This document shows positions 8,296-17,364 of a stretch of 64,000 bases of DNA, one piece after another. How positions within the stretch are numbered: the first letter of the stretch is position 1; every line of letters starts with the position of its first letter. A program made the translations under genes and the position numbers. Location: positions 1-64,000 of the forward strand of contig CAYQQK010000001.1 of the NCBI GenBank assembly GCA_964420065.1, written 5' to 3'. The notes beneath the pieces were generated by a model. The model was not told the origin of the DNA and did no database searches. It saw only the letters and a program-made list of their open reading frames with translations. Source of the DNA: CAYQQK01 sp964420065 (GTDB taxonomy: Bacteria; Bacillota; Dethiobacteria; DTU022).

Positions 8296-9581
8296 TAGAG
8301 CCCTTCCCGGATTGCCCCGAAAAGGTTACTCCGCCCTTTTTTTAATTGTGCCCCCAGGGCTGTTAATTTATTGCCAATATCTTCATACCCCCGGTAGATT
8401 AGATCCACACCGTGCAACACTGTTTCTCCCTTCGCGGCGATGGCGCCCAGAAGCAAGGCTGCACCGGCACGCAGGTCGGTCACCTCTACCGGCGCTCCGG
8501 TCAGAGGTGCCCCCCCCTCAATCACCGCCGTCCGGCCTTCAACCTTGATCCGAGCCCCCATCCGTTTAAATTCATCAACGTGGCGGAAACGACCTTCAAA
8601 AACATTCTCGGTTACGATACTGGTTCCCTCCGCCCCTGTCATCAGCGCCATTCCCAGGGGTTGCAGATCGGTCGGAAAACCAGGATAGGGAAAAGTTTTC
8701 AGGTCCACCGGCATGAGCACACCCTCGCGCCTCACGTGCACCCGATCCGGTCCGACATCGATCTCTACACCGGCCTCGCGCAGCTTTGCAGTTACCGCCT
8801 CAAGGTGTTTCGGAATAACTTCTTCGATCGTTAGAGCGCCACCGGTAATCGCAGCCGCAAACATGTAGGTTCCCGCCTCGATGCGATCCGGAATGATCGT
8901 GTGATCGGCCCCGCGAAATTCCCCCACCCCGTCAATGCGAATGACGTCGGTGCCGGCGCCCCTGATACTGGCGCCGATCGCATTTAAAAAGTTGGCCACA
9001 TCGACAATTTCCGGCTCCTTCGCCGCGTTTTCCAAAACGGTGCGCCCTTCCGCCACCGCGGCTGCCATCATCAAATTGATCGTCGCTCCAACGCTGACCA
9101 CATCGAAATAAATATTGGCCCCACCAAGCTTTTGGGCTGATAATTTTACCACGCCGTGATCCTTCTCAATGTCCACCCCCAGTGCCGCAAAACCCTTCAG
9201 GTGCTGATCAATCGGACGTGGTCCAAGATCACAACCACCCGGGACCGGCACTTCGGCCCGGCCAAAACGGGCCAGCAAACTGCCCATGAAATAATATGAG
9301 GCTCGCATTTTTTGAACAAGGTTGTACGGGGGGACACAGTTCCGCATGCGCGCGGGATTCAGTTCAATCCGGTTACGCCCCCGGCGGCGGATCGCCACGC
9401 CCAAATGTTCCAGGATGGCCAAAAGGCAACGAACATCGGTAATATCGGGTAGGTTGTCGAGGCAGACCTTGCCCCCGGTCAGAATGGCGGCGGGCAAAAT
9501 GGCCACGGCTGCGTTTTTAGACCCGCTGATCCGAACTCGCCCCCGCAGGGTAGCCGGTCCCCTGATCATTAGCTTCTCCAT
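8295..9581 (-). CDS. murA: UDP-N-acetylglucosamine 1-carboxyvinyltransferase
   Basis: First committed enzyme of peptidoglycan synthesis; it moves enolpyruvyl from PEP to UDP-GlcNAc in the cytosol. At 428 residues it has the standard length. The start MEKLMIRGPATLRGRVRISGSKNAA carries the substrate-binding SGSKNA motif (K22, N23 equivalents). The fosfomycin-target cysteine is present in PGGCDLGPRPID, and the C-terminal region contains DLRAGAALLLGA. It overlaps the yycI end by 13 bp and the phosphatase start by 1 bp, so it is embedded in the wal operon. That links wall precursor synthesis with WalRK signalling. Because the active-site residue is cysteine, fosfomycin sensitivity of this enzyme is expected. 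Confidence 0.97.
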   Translation of the reverse strand: MEKLMIRGPATLRGRVRISGSKNAAVAILPAAILTGGKVCLDNLPDITDVRCLLAILEHLGVAIRRRGRNRIELNPARMRNCVPPYNLVQKMRASYYFMGSLLARFGRAEVPVPGGCDLGPRPIDQHLKGFAALGVDIEKDHGVVKLSAQKLGGANIYFDVVSVGATINLMMAAAVAEGRTVLENAAKEPEIVDVANFLNAIGASIRGAGTDVIRIDGVGEFRGADHTIIPDRIEAGTYMFAAAITGGALTIEEVIPKHLEAVTAKLREAGVEIDVGPDRVHVRREGVLMPVDLKTFPYPGFPTDLQPLGMALMTGAEGTSIVTENVFEGRFRHVDEFKRMGARIKVEGRTAVIEGGAPLTGAPVEVTDLRAGAALLLGAIAAKGETVLHGVDLIYRGYEDIGNKLTALGAQLKKGRSNLFGAIREGL

Positions 9582-10504
9582 GTTTCCCCTCCCCGGAACG
9601 GAGCGTTATTTGATACAACCGGACCGTTACCCCGATCGGATCCGGTTTCCTGGTTGCCGGTGAAAGCATTGATGTAATACGTTTCTCCGTTATCGAGCCT
9701 GATCCGCCATACCGGCGGTACTTCCCACCGTTCCGCATTGTATTCCTGGGAATAAAAACCAAGATCGACCTGCACAATGCGTCGCGGTTGCTGCCCGGGG
9801 CCAATCTCCCGGATAACTCGACATAACGCTTCTGCCGCCGAGATCACTTCCACCGAGCGTTCTTGCGACCATTCCACCAGATCCAACCAAAAAATATCCA
9901 CCGTCTCAATTCGTTCTTTGCGTAATGCCACCGTCAGGTAACTGGAAAAAAGGTGTTGCCCGTCATCATTGCGGTAAAACCGGATTACCAAGCCATCCCG
10001 GCTCTCCCGCTCCAAGTAATCAAATTCCGCCCCGGGCGGCCATAATTTTTCTTTTTTCAAGGTTTGTTCCACCGCCGCCGCCACCATGGTATCCGAAACC
10101 CCGTCCCCCGCTCCGTCCAGCGGTAAAGCCACGCTATAAGCAACCTGCACCAGCCCGCCCGGGTAGACCCGGGCTGTTTTCCCGAAGCAATGGAAAACCT
10201 GCACCCCTTCTTCGTTGGGCGCATCGGCATAAGCGGTGACGGAAAACAGCAGCCGTAACCGGTTCAATTCCGACACAGAAGGAGAAACAGCGGCAAAGGC
10301 ACTTTTTTGGACCGACCGAGTCAAGGGAGCCTCGAGGATAAGATTATTCCGGTTCAGTTCGGCTTCAACTTGCCGCATTTCCTCGCGATAAACGATCAAT
10401 GCCCGCAGACAACTCAACTCCGGCCAGAACAGGCAGTAAGCGAGGAACAGGTTCAGCCCTAAAAAAGCAAAGACCAACACCGTTTTCGCCCGGCCCAGGT
10501 TCAC
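9569..10504 (-). CDS. yycI: YycI-like regulator of WalK
   Basis: A 311-residue membrane protein with a short cytosolic N-terminus, one membrane helix at about residues 8-26, and a large extracytoplasmic region. It is assigned to the YycH/YycI-type family by its place directly after yycH in the walR-walK operon, its topology, and the C-terminal fold with EVPPVWRIRLDNGETYYINAFTG-like strands. In Bacillus and Staphylococcus, YycH and YycI bind WalK through their membrane helices and modulate its activity. It overlaps yycH by 4 bp and murA by 13 bp, so translation is coupled. Sequence in this family diverges quickly and the call rests heavily on context. Confidence 0.75.
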   Translation of the reverse strand: MNLGRAKTVLVFAFLGLNLFLAYCLFWPELSCLRALIVYREEMRQVEAELNRNNLILEAPLTRSVQKSAFAAVSPSVSELNRLRLLFSVTAYADAPNEEGVQVFHCFGKTARVYPGGLVQVAYSVALPLDGAGDGVSDTMVAAAVEQTLKKEKLWPPGAEFDYLERESRDGLVIRFYRNDDGQHLFSSYLTVALRKERIETVDIFWLDLVEWSQERSVEVISAAEALCRVIREIGPGQQPRRIVQVDLGFYSQEYNAERWEVPPVWRIRLDNGETYYINAFTGNQETGSDRGNGPVVSNNAPFRGGETWRS

Positions 10505-11838
10505 TGTGATTTCTCCTCCAGGGGTAAAAGTGTCGCTGCATGTAAAATGAACCGTTCCCCATTGATGGTAATCGCCCAGGCCGGAACCGCAATCACCTGG
10601 AAGGAGGGGCCGGTAATACCATATACCAGTTCCGCCCCATCCAGAACTGTTTCTTTCTCCACAGGCCGGTCAACTTCCTGCTCCCGGTAAAGGGACAGCA
10701 CTGCAGCAAGCGCTTCCGCAAAAGGAGCAGCTACGACCGTGTCGCCGGTCGGTCCAAGTGAGTGGAAGACCAGCCTCCTGTATTTTACCAGCCCATTGTC
10801 GTTAAAAACAACCGTGGCCGCAGGGTCCCAACCGTACAGGGGCAACCCGGCAAGGTAAACTCTCCACTCGGCCCGGCAATTTCGCCAGGGAAAAGACCCC
10901 GAATCGGATTGATTAAGAACCAGGGACTCCAACTGCAACGCCTCCGGCCAACCCCCGTAAGAAGAAAGATAGTTTGCCGCAGCCCCCAGGGCGGCAAGAT
11001 ACGTGTAGCTTGAATGGCTTCGTTCCTGGGATGGATCGGAGTATTCCACCCCCATACCGATTCGTAAACCCTTCTCGCCGTCAGTATATATTACGGTTCC
11101 ATCCTGTTCGTTGATCACGCGAACCGCGCTTCTTTCAACAAAAAATGTCTTGAGGAGGAGATCCTGCTCCAGTAATTCCTGTTTCAGGTAATAGGACGGC
11201 AAGATCACCTCTCCCGCCGGAATATAAATATCTCCGGTCTGCGAGAGCACTGGAGCCGGCTCCTGGGGTAACATCTCCGGGGTAAGGAGGGTGTAACAAC
11301 TTTCCTTATCGATGGAGCATCCCGCGCCGAACGACAATTCCCCCGGAATAACCAGCGCCATATCGGTGAACTCCTCTCCTTGCTCCAGCAGGGAGAGCCA
11401 GGTTTCTCCTTCGCGGCGCCAGGCAACAATCTCGTGCAGCTCGCGGTAACGGTCTCCCTTTAGCCAGGGGGTACCGGAACCCACCGGTAGGGGGGACGAA
11501 AAACGGAGGCGTAAACAAGGTTCCAGATTTTGTTCATCCTCAAGGAAACGGTATTCATAATGATACTGCCTTTGCAATTTCTGGGAGACTTCCTGCCAGA
11601 TGAGATTGAAACAGGTGTTGCCCGGGCGTAACAAGTGGCACCGATCCGGTTCATGGAACCAGATCTTTTCCGGGGCAAGCACGGCAACAAGAGGCCTTGC
11701 CTCCTCAAAATACACAGGTTCGGACCGGTAATCGACCGTTTCGGCATACTTCTTTTCGCCATACCAGAGACGGTAAGTAAGGAAAAGACTCAGCAGAACC
11801 AGGCAGGCCAGAAAAATGCTCTTACAGTGCTCCTTCAT
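10501..11838 (-). CDS. yycH: YycH-like regulator of WalK
   Basis: About 445 residues. The ATG at 11838 is chosen because it has the SD AGAGGTGG and starts directly with a membrane anchor (KSIFLACLVLLSLFLTYRLW). Longer readings would run about 200 bp into walK. The start overlaps the walK stop by 17 bp. The bulk is extracytoplasmic and has no enzyme motif that I can see. In Firmicutes YycH works with YycI as a membrane complex that controls the WalK kinase. The family assignment comes from operon position, single N-terminal anchor and size, supported by segments such as YTYLAALGAAANYLSSYGGW, which resemble the family's repeated beta-alpha domains. Confidence in the exact family is moderate. 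Confidence 0.75.
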   Translation of the reverse strand: MKEHCKSIFLACLVLLSLFLTYRLWYGEKKYAETVDYRSEPVYFEEARPLVAVLAPEKIWFHEPDRCHLLRPGNTCFNLIWQEVSQKLQRQYHYEYRFLEDEQNLEPCLRLRFSSPLPVGSGTPWLKGDRYRELHEIVAWRREGETWLSLLEQGEEFTDMALVIPGELSFGAGCSIDKESCYTLLTPEMLPQEPAPVLSQTGDIYIPAGEVILPSYYLKQELLEQDLLLKTFFVERSAVRVINEQDGTVIYTDGEKGLRIGMGVEYSDPSQERSHSSYTYLAALGAAANYLSSYGGWPEALQLESLVLNQSDSGSFPWRNCRAEWRVYLAGLPLYGWDPAATVVFNDNGLVKYRRLVFHSLGPTGDTVVAAPFAEALAAVLSLYREQEVDRPVEKETVLDGAELVYGITGPSFQVIAVPAWAITINGERFILHAATLLPLEEKSQ

Positions 11839-13624
11839 GGGATCCACCTCTTTCCCGATCCGCCCGGGGAAAAGTAAACAAGACCCGTGTCCCTTTCCCG
11901 ACGACGCTTTCAATGCGGATGCTGCCGCCATGTGCTTCCACAATATGCCGGGCAATAGAAAGGCCGAGCCCGGTTCCTCCAAAGTCACGCGAACGGGTTT
12001 TTTCGACCCGGTAAAAACGCTCAAATACCCGCGGCAGGTCTTCCGATGGAATTCCGACCCCGGTATCGGAAACCACGACCTGGAGCATCCTCTGTCCGGT
12101 AGATGCGGCCACCTCGATTGCTCCCGGGGTGGGGGTATATTTCATCGCATTGTGCAAGACATTCAAAAAGACCTGCATGGCCCGATCCCGATCCACCAGA
12201 GCGCGGGGCAGGGCCGGTGGAATAGATACGCTGATACGCGACCGGGAGGCATTGTATTTTTGCCGGATCTGTGCGGCCACTTCCAGAACCAGTTCCCGCA
12301 AATCAACCTCCGTTTTGTGCCATTCAATCTGGTGGTAATCCAGTTGTGAAAGCACGAGCAGGTCTTTGACCAGGCTGACCATGCGTTCTGTTTCCCCTTC
12401 GAGTACGCCTAGAAAACGCCGGCAAAGCACCGGTTCCTTGGTTGCACCGTCCCGGAGTGCTTCAACATAGCTTTTGATCGTCGTCAGCGGAGTGCGCAGT
12501 TCGTGGGAGACGTCGGCCACAAACTGCTGCTGCAGGCGCACCGTTTCTTTTTCCCTGGTAACGTCATGAAAGACGAGTAGGGTCCCCGGCGGCAACCCTT
12601 TTTCCTCCTGAAATGCAACCACCTGCACCTGGAGGTCGCATGTGGGGTTTACCCGGGAAACATCCAGGGTTACCGGGCGGCGCTGCTGGAGGAAAGCATG
12701 GAGGGTTTCCGTGCCGGCCAGTTCCTTCAATATTTGTAAACCATTTTCCCCTAAAACCGGTTCAATCTGTCGTAGCAGTTGCAACTGGCGACACGCCGCC
12801 GGGTTAAAATGGATCGTCCGCCCCCCTCCGTCCAAAGCCACGATCCCATCGCTCATGTAATTGATGATGGCCTCGACCTTTCCTTTTTCGGCAGATATTT
12901 CCCGAAGGGTTCGGCTGAGGCGGGAGGCAAGGTAGTTAAATGAACGCCCGAGCTGTCCGATCTCATCAGTTTCCTGGGCTTTGATCTGTTGCGAAAAATC
13001 ACCCCGTGCCATTTTAACGGCCTTGGCGGTGATTTCCCGTACCGGCACGGTAATGGTACGGGATAAAATGAGCCCCAACATTAAACTGATCACCAGGGCA
13101 ATGATCGTCCCTGAAACCAGGATCATTTTCACCCCGTTGAGGGTACTGTCGACGTTTTTAAGGGAGCTATTCAGGTAAACAACACCGGAATTACCCTCCA
13201 CGCCCAAAGGATAAGCCAGGTAGAAGCGCCTTTCCCGCTGTTCCGGTTCAACCCGGATCGTTTCACCGGCATTGCCCCGCAGGGCCTCCGTGATCTCCTT
13301 CCGAATCAAACGCCGCCCAAGTTGTTCTTGATTGCCGGAAGTCCCGATTACACGCCCGTAGCGATCGAGAACTGTGATTTCACCTTCCCAAAAACCGCGA
13401 AATTCTCGGACAAGATGAGCAATGTCCTCCTCACTGCGCCGGTCAAATGAACGGGGTGCCAGAAGGGTGGAGAGCAAACGGGCTTGCGTTTCCAAACCGG
13501 AGCGAAAACTGTTCAGATAGTACTGTTCAAGAGATTGCACCAGGTAAACCCCGATCAATTGCAGGGCAAAGAGGAGGAGCAGAGAATAGATCAGTACAAT
13601 TTTCCACTGCAAGCTTTTAAACAT
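11822..13624 (-). CDS. walK: sensor histidine kinase WalK
   Basis: Membrane kinase of the essential wall-homeostasis two-component system, 600 residues. Order of parts: TM1 (about 9-29), extracytoplasmic sensor (30-165), TM2 (166-189), HAMP (190-241), PAS (about 246-355), dimerisation/phosphoacceptor domain with FVADVSHELRTPL (H374), and ATPase domain with the N box (NVLHNAMKYTP), G1 (DTGVGIP) and G2 (GGTGLGLSIA). This full TM-HAMP-PAS-kinase layout is that of WalK rather than of PhoR or ResE. ATG at 13624 follows the SD GGAGGGAGC and overlaps walR by 8 bp. The downstream yycH and yycI products are its expected membrane partners. Confidence 0.95.
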   Translation of the reverse strand: MFKSLQWKIVLIYSLLLLFALQLIGVYLVQSLEQYYLNSFRSGLETQARLLSTLLAPRSFDRRSEEDIAHLVREFRGFWEGEITVLDRYGRVIGTSGNQEQLGRRLIRKEITEALRGNAGETIRVEPEQRERRFYLAYPLGVEGNSGVVYLNSSLKNVDSTLNGVKMILVSGTIIALVISLMLGLILSRTITVPVREITAKAVKMARGDFSQQIKAQETDEIGQLGRSFNYLASRLSRTLREISAEKGKVEAIINYMSDGIVALDGGGRTIHFNPAACRQLQLLRQIEPVLGENGLQILKELAGTETLHAFLQQRRPVTLDVSRVNPTCDLQVQVVAFQEEKGLPPGTLLVFHDVTREKETVRLQQQFVADVSHELRTPLTTIKSYVEALRDGATKEPVLCRRFLGVLEGETERMVSLVKDLLVLSQLDYHQIEWHKTEVDLRELVLEVAAQIRQKYNASRSRISVSIPPALPRALVDRDRAMQVFLNVLHNAMKYTPTPGAIEVAASTGQRMLQVVVSDTGVGIPSEDLPRVFERFYRVEKTRSRDFGGTGLGLSIARHIVEAHGGSIRIESVVGKGTRVLFTFPRADRERGGSHEGAL

Positions 13625-14312
13625 GCTCCCTCCACCGGAAAAAATAGCCCGCGCCTCGCTTGGTGTGAATAAAACGGGGCTCGGCCGGGTCCTCTTCGAT
13701 CTTTTCGCGCAAACGCCATACCGTCACATCGACGGTGCGATCATCGATGGCAAAATCATAACCCCAGACTTCATCCAAAAGTTGCCGGCGGCTAAAAACG
13801 TAACCGGGGCGCCGCATCAGGTGGACCAGGAGGGCAAATTCGCGGAAGGTAAGCTCCACGGGGCTATCGCCATGCCAGACCTCCATCCGGTCCAGATCAA
13901 CTTTCAACGCACCGTGCTGCAATTGTTTTCTTTGAAAAGCAGGTGGATAGACCCGGCTGGAGCGCCGCAGGACCGCCCTGACCCGGGCCAGGATCTCCCT
14001 GGTACTGAAAGGCTTGGTGACATAATCATCGGCCCCCAGCTCAAGACCGAGCACTTTATCCAATTCTGTTTCCTTGGCCGTGAGCATGATGATCGGAACT
14101 TCGAGGCGGGCGCGGATCTCCCGGCAAACGGAAAAACCATCCTTTTTAGGTAACATGATATCAAGGATTACCAGATCGGGGTTTTCCCGCTCGACTTGAT
14201 CCAATGCTTCTTCTCCGTCGAAGGCGGTCACTACCTTGAATCCTTCTTTTTCGAGATTGTATTGTAATATCTCGGCGATGGGCCTTTCGTCGTCCACAAC
14301 AAGGATCTTCAC
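13617..14312 (-). CDS. walR: response regulator WalR (OmpR family)
   Basis: About 231 residues from a GTG at 14312, where the receiver domain begins (VKILVVDDERPIAEIL). An AAGGAG SD lies about 10 bases upstream. The receiver carries the acidic pair DD, the phospho-acceptor D in LVILDIMLPKKDG and the conserved K in DYVTKPF. The C-terminal winged helix contains ELTFREFALLVHLMRRPG and the recognition region TVDVTVWRLREKIE. Phosphorylated WalR controls autolysins and cell-wall genes in Bacillota. It is the first gene of walR-walK-yycH-yycI-murA. The 122-bp region upstream shows no promoter that I would defend, so read-through from the M23 gene cannot be excluded. Confidence 0.96.
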   Translation of the reverse strand: MKILVVDDERPIAEILQYNLEKEGFKVVTAFDGEEALDQVERENPDLVILDIMLPKKDGFSVCREIRARLEVPIIMLTAKETELDKVLGLELGADDYVTKPFSTREILARVRAVLRRSSRVYPPAFQRKQLQHGALKVDLDRMEVWHGDSPVELTFREFALLVHLMRRPGYVFSRRQLLDEVWGYDFAIDDRTVDVTVWRLREKIEEDPAEPRFIHTKRGAGYFFRWREHV

Positions 14313-14434
14313 CGTTCCTGCTCTCCTTTTGGCCCATAAGATTGTTTCATTTCTTTCGCACCGGAAGCAGCTTTTCCTTCCGCCGTAACCGAGCGCCAAC
14401 GCCAACCTCTTCCATACAAAAACAACAGGGCATT

Positions 14435-15895
14435 TTAAGGGGTAAAAAAATCAAGGGGATTTACAGGCGGATGTTGGTCCCATGAGTCCCACCGGCCACT
14501 CCCGTCGCTAATGCGAATTTCAAAGTGCAGGTGGGGACCGGTCGAGCGACCGGTACTCCCCATGGAAGCTATTACCTCTCCCTTTTGCACCACCGCACCG
14601 GCCCAAACCAAGTTGACGCTGTTGTGCAAGTAAAGAGTATAGTGGCGACCGTGATCGATCACGATATAGTTGCCCATCGGCCAGCGATATTCGGAAACTA
14701 CCACTACTCCGGCGTCGGCAGCAGCGATGGGCGTACCGGAAGATGCGGCAATATCGATTCCGCGGTGCCGGTAACCACGAAAGCCCTGGGTGATCCTTTC
14801 ACCGCCGCCGGTAGAGTCAGGTATGGGCCAGAGGAAACTACCGGTTCCGTATGCCGGTACCCGGGCTGTCCCCTTTTCTATCACCTCGGTCACGGGCTTT
14901 TCAAGAATGTTCTCCATCATTATTTCCCGGGCAATTTCAACCCCGTTTTCACGAGTGACCCGGTAAATTACCTGCTTGCTCCCGGGGACACCGGAAACGA
15001 TGACGCGGCTTTGCACCACCCATAGGGTGTCGCTGTAAGTATAACTGGTCCCGAAAGGGATACGTTCCACCATCGTTTCTTCCTCAACAAGCGTAACATG
15101 GACCAACGGCGTTACGGCGGCCAGTACCACCTCGTCACCAACCTGCAATATATCCGTAAGCTGGGGGTTGGCCTCCTTTAATTCGTCCACCGCCAGATCA
15201 TAACGGACGGCAATGCCGGACAGGGTATCCCCCCGGGAAACCGTGTAGATCTCGCGCCGGGGTGTTCCCTGCAACAACAACTCCGCCACCGCCCCGGGAT
15301 CACAGATCTGTCCCGGCAAAACGGTGCAGGGTACCGCAGCGATCTCTTCGGTAATGCTAAACTCGAGGAGCCTTACATTCTCCCCGGCACTGCAGAAGGC
15401 CTCCTGAAGCAGATCAACTACGGTAACAATCTCCTCCGCCCCCTGCACCGGTAAAACGGGACGACCGTCCACGGTTACCTGGGCTGCTCTTGCAACTGGG
15501 GTGATCCTTCGGCGCAAAGCCTCCCGGACCGCAACCGGATCCGGCTTTCCTCGGGGGCGGTACTCCAAAGACAGTACGATTTCTTCCCGGGGTTGAAGTT
15601 CCAAACCGTGAAGGTCACTACACTTGGCCGTTAGTGCAGAAACGAACTGAAACACCTCTTCCGTCTGGCGGACCAGTCCCACCTCTTGCCCGTCGACGGT
15701 AACAACGTAAAAAAAACTTTCCCGGTATTGATGGTAGCCCAAGGCGCCCCCAACCAGAAGCAAGGCAAGGAACAGGAAAAGCGACCAGTGCAACGATTTC
15801 CCCTGAAACCAGGCCACCCATTTGAAAATTTCATTCAAGGGATATCTTCGCCGGGCCCACGCCGTCACAAACGAAACCAATTGCCGGTTCCGCAT
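14435..15895 (-). CDS. membrane-anchored LysM-G5-M23 endopeptidase
   Basis: About 486 residues. ATG at 15895 is favoured by the strong purine SD (GGAAAGGGGAGGGG). A cytosolic segment of about 35 residues precedes one membrane helix (LFLFLALLLVGGALGYH). The outside part has a LysM repeat (YTVSRGDTLSGIAVRYD), a G5-like domain (IPFGTSYTYSD onward) and a C-terminal M23 domain with HRGIDIAASSG, LYLHNS and GPHLHFEIR, so all zinc ligands are present. Related proteins cut peptidoglycan cross-links. It lies between dnaB and walR on the same strand. Its closeness to walR makes it a candidate WalR target, which is inference. The 92-bp gap to dnaB is AT-rich but holds no clear promoter. Confidence 0.88.
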   Translation of the reverse strand: MRNRQLVSFVTAWARRRYPLNEIFKWVAWFQGKSLHWSLFLFLALLLVGGALGYHQYRESFFYVVTVDGQEVGLVRQTEEVFQFVSALTAKCSDLHGLELQPREEIVLSLEYRPRGKPDPVAVREALRRRITPVARAAQVTVDGRPVLPVQGAEEIVTVVDLLQEAFCSAGENVRLLEFSITEEIAAVPCTVLPGQICDPGAVAELLLQGTPRREIYTVSRGDTLSGIAVRYDLAVDELKEANPQLTDILQVGDEVVLAAVTPLVHVTLVEEETMVERIPFGTSYTYSDTLWVVQSRVIVSGVPGSKQVIYRVTRENGVEIAREIMMENILEKPVTEVIEKGTARVPAYGTGSFLWPIPDSTGGGERITQGFRGYRHRGIDIAASSGTPIAAADAGVVVVSEYRWPMGNYIVIDHGRHYTLYLHNSVNLVWAGAVVQKGEVIASMGSTGRSTGPHLHFEIRISDGSGRWDSWDQHPPVNPLDFFTP

Positions 15896-15987
15896 TACCC
15901 CTCCCCTTTCCAGCCGGCATCCGGTCAGGCTGCAGATCAAACATTATTTTATGCCAATATATTCGCAATTTGATAAAACGGCCCTGA

Positions 15988-17364
15988 TCATTCTTTTTTT
16001 GCTGGAAGAAGAGCCGCTTCCGCCTCTTTTTCACGGGCGATACCGACAAATTTATTGTAGCGGTCCAGAAAATAAAGTTCAATGGTCCCGGTGGGACCAT
16101 TGCGCTGTTTGGCCACGATTATCTCGGCGGTATTGCCCTTTTCCGTATCGCGTGTGTAATAGGCCTCGCGATAAATGAAGAGTACCATATCGGCATTGGC
16201 CTCGATTCCACCCGACTCCATCAGGTCACTCAGGATCGGCCGGCGGTCCGGTCGTTTTTCTACCGCCCGGCTCAGTTGCGACAGGGCGATCACCGGCAGC
16301 CGTAATTCCTTGGCCAGGGCCTTCAAGGAGCGTGATATCTCAGAGAGTTCCTGCTGGCGATTCTCCGTTCGACTATGGCCACGCATCAACTGCAGGTAAT
16401 CGACGAAAACAACTTCAAGCCCTTTTTCCGCTTTGAGACGTCGCGCTCGTGAACGAATTTCCATCACTGACAGGGAGGCCGAATCGTCGATATAGAGCGG
16501 AGCGGAGCTTAGGGGACCCACCGCACGGGTTAGTTTCTGCCAGTCATCCTGACAAAGATAACCCCGACGCAGGCTCTGCGAATCGATATGAGCCTGGGCG
16601 CAAAGCAGCCGTTGGGCCAGCTGCTCCTGTGACATTTCCATGCTGAAAAAAGCTGATGGCTTTTTCTCCAGGACAGCCATATGATGGGCCATGTTCAGAG
16701 CTAGCGTTGTTTTACCCATGCTGGGACGGGCGGCAACAATGATCAGATCGGATTCCTGAAGGCCCGAGCTGATCTCGTCCAGATCGGCAAACCCGGAAGA
16801 AAGGCCGGTCACCCCTTTCTGGTGATCATAAAGTCTTTCGATCCGTTCAAAAGCCTGAACCAGTACATCTTTCAAGGGTGAAAAACCCTGGAACTGTCCT
16901 CTACTGCCCACTTCAAATATTTTTTGTTCAGCCCGGTCCAGGAGCTCGTCCACATTGTCGGAAAGTGCATCATAGCTGGTGGTAATAATATCTGTACAGG
17001 AACCGATGAGGGCCCGCAAGATCGCTTTTTCCCGAACGATCCGCGCATAATAGGCTACGTTGGCCGCCGTGGGCACGGCGTTGGCCAATGAAACAAGAAA
17101 AGCGGTCCCGCCTATTTCCTCCAGGAATTGACGTTTTTTTAATTCTTCGGCCAGAGTCACCAGATCGACCGGTTCCGCTTTTTCGCTTAACGCAATCATG
17201 GCCTGGAAGATACGCCGGTGGGCCGTACGGTAAAAGTCTTCCTCCTGCAGCAGTTCCACCGCCGTAAAAATTGCATCTTTGTCCAGAAGCATCGATCCTA
17301 AAACCGACTGTTCCGCTTCAAGGTTCTGTGGCGGCAATCTCTGACCGATCAAGGGCCCACTCAT
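15988..17364 (-). CDS. dnaB: replicative DNA helicase DnaB
   Basis: Hexameric 5'-3' helicase that unwinds the fork and loads primase, 458 residues. The N-terminal primase-binding domain begins with PPQNLEAEQSVLGSMLLD, typical of the family. The RecA-like domain has Walker A ARPSMGKTTLALNMA, Walker B VVFVDYLQLM and the later motif SQLSRAVEKR. The start overlaps the lonC stop by 4 bp, so translation is coupled. The gene is called dnaC in Bacillus. The rpsF-ssb-rpsR-rplI-dnaB order is conserved near the origin in Bacillota, here with lonC between rplI and dnaB. Confidence 0.97.
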   Translation of the reverse strand: MSGPLIGQRLPPQNLEAEQSVLGSMLLDKDAIFTAVELLQEEDFYRTAHRRIFQAMIALSEKAEPVDLVTLAEELKKRQFLEEIGGTAFLVSLANAVPTAANVAYYARIVREKAILRALIGSCTDIITTSYDALSDNVDELLDRAEQKIFEVGSRGQFQGFSPLKDVLVQAFERIERLYDHQKGVTGLSSGFADLDEISSGLQESDLIIVAARPSMGKTTLALNMAHHMAVLEKKPSAFFSMEMSQEQLAQRLLCAQAHIDSQSLRRGYLCQDDWQKLTRAVGPLSSAPLYIDDSASLSVMEIRSRARRLKAEKGLEVVFVDYLQLMRGHSRTENRQQELSEISRSLKALAKELRLPVIALSQLSRAVEKRPDRRPILSDLMESGGIEANADMVLFIYREAYYTRDTEKGNTAEIIVAKQRNGPTGTIELYFLDRYNKFVGIAREKEAEAALLPAKKE

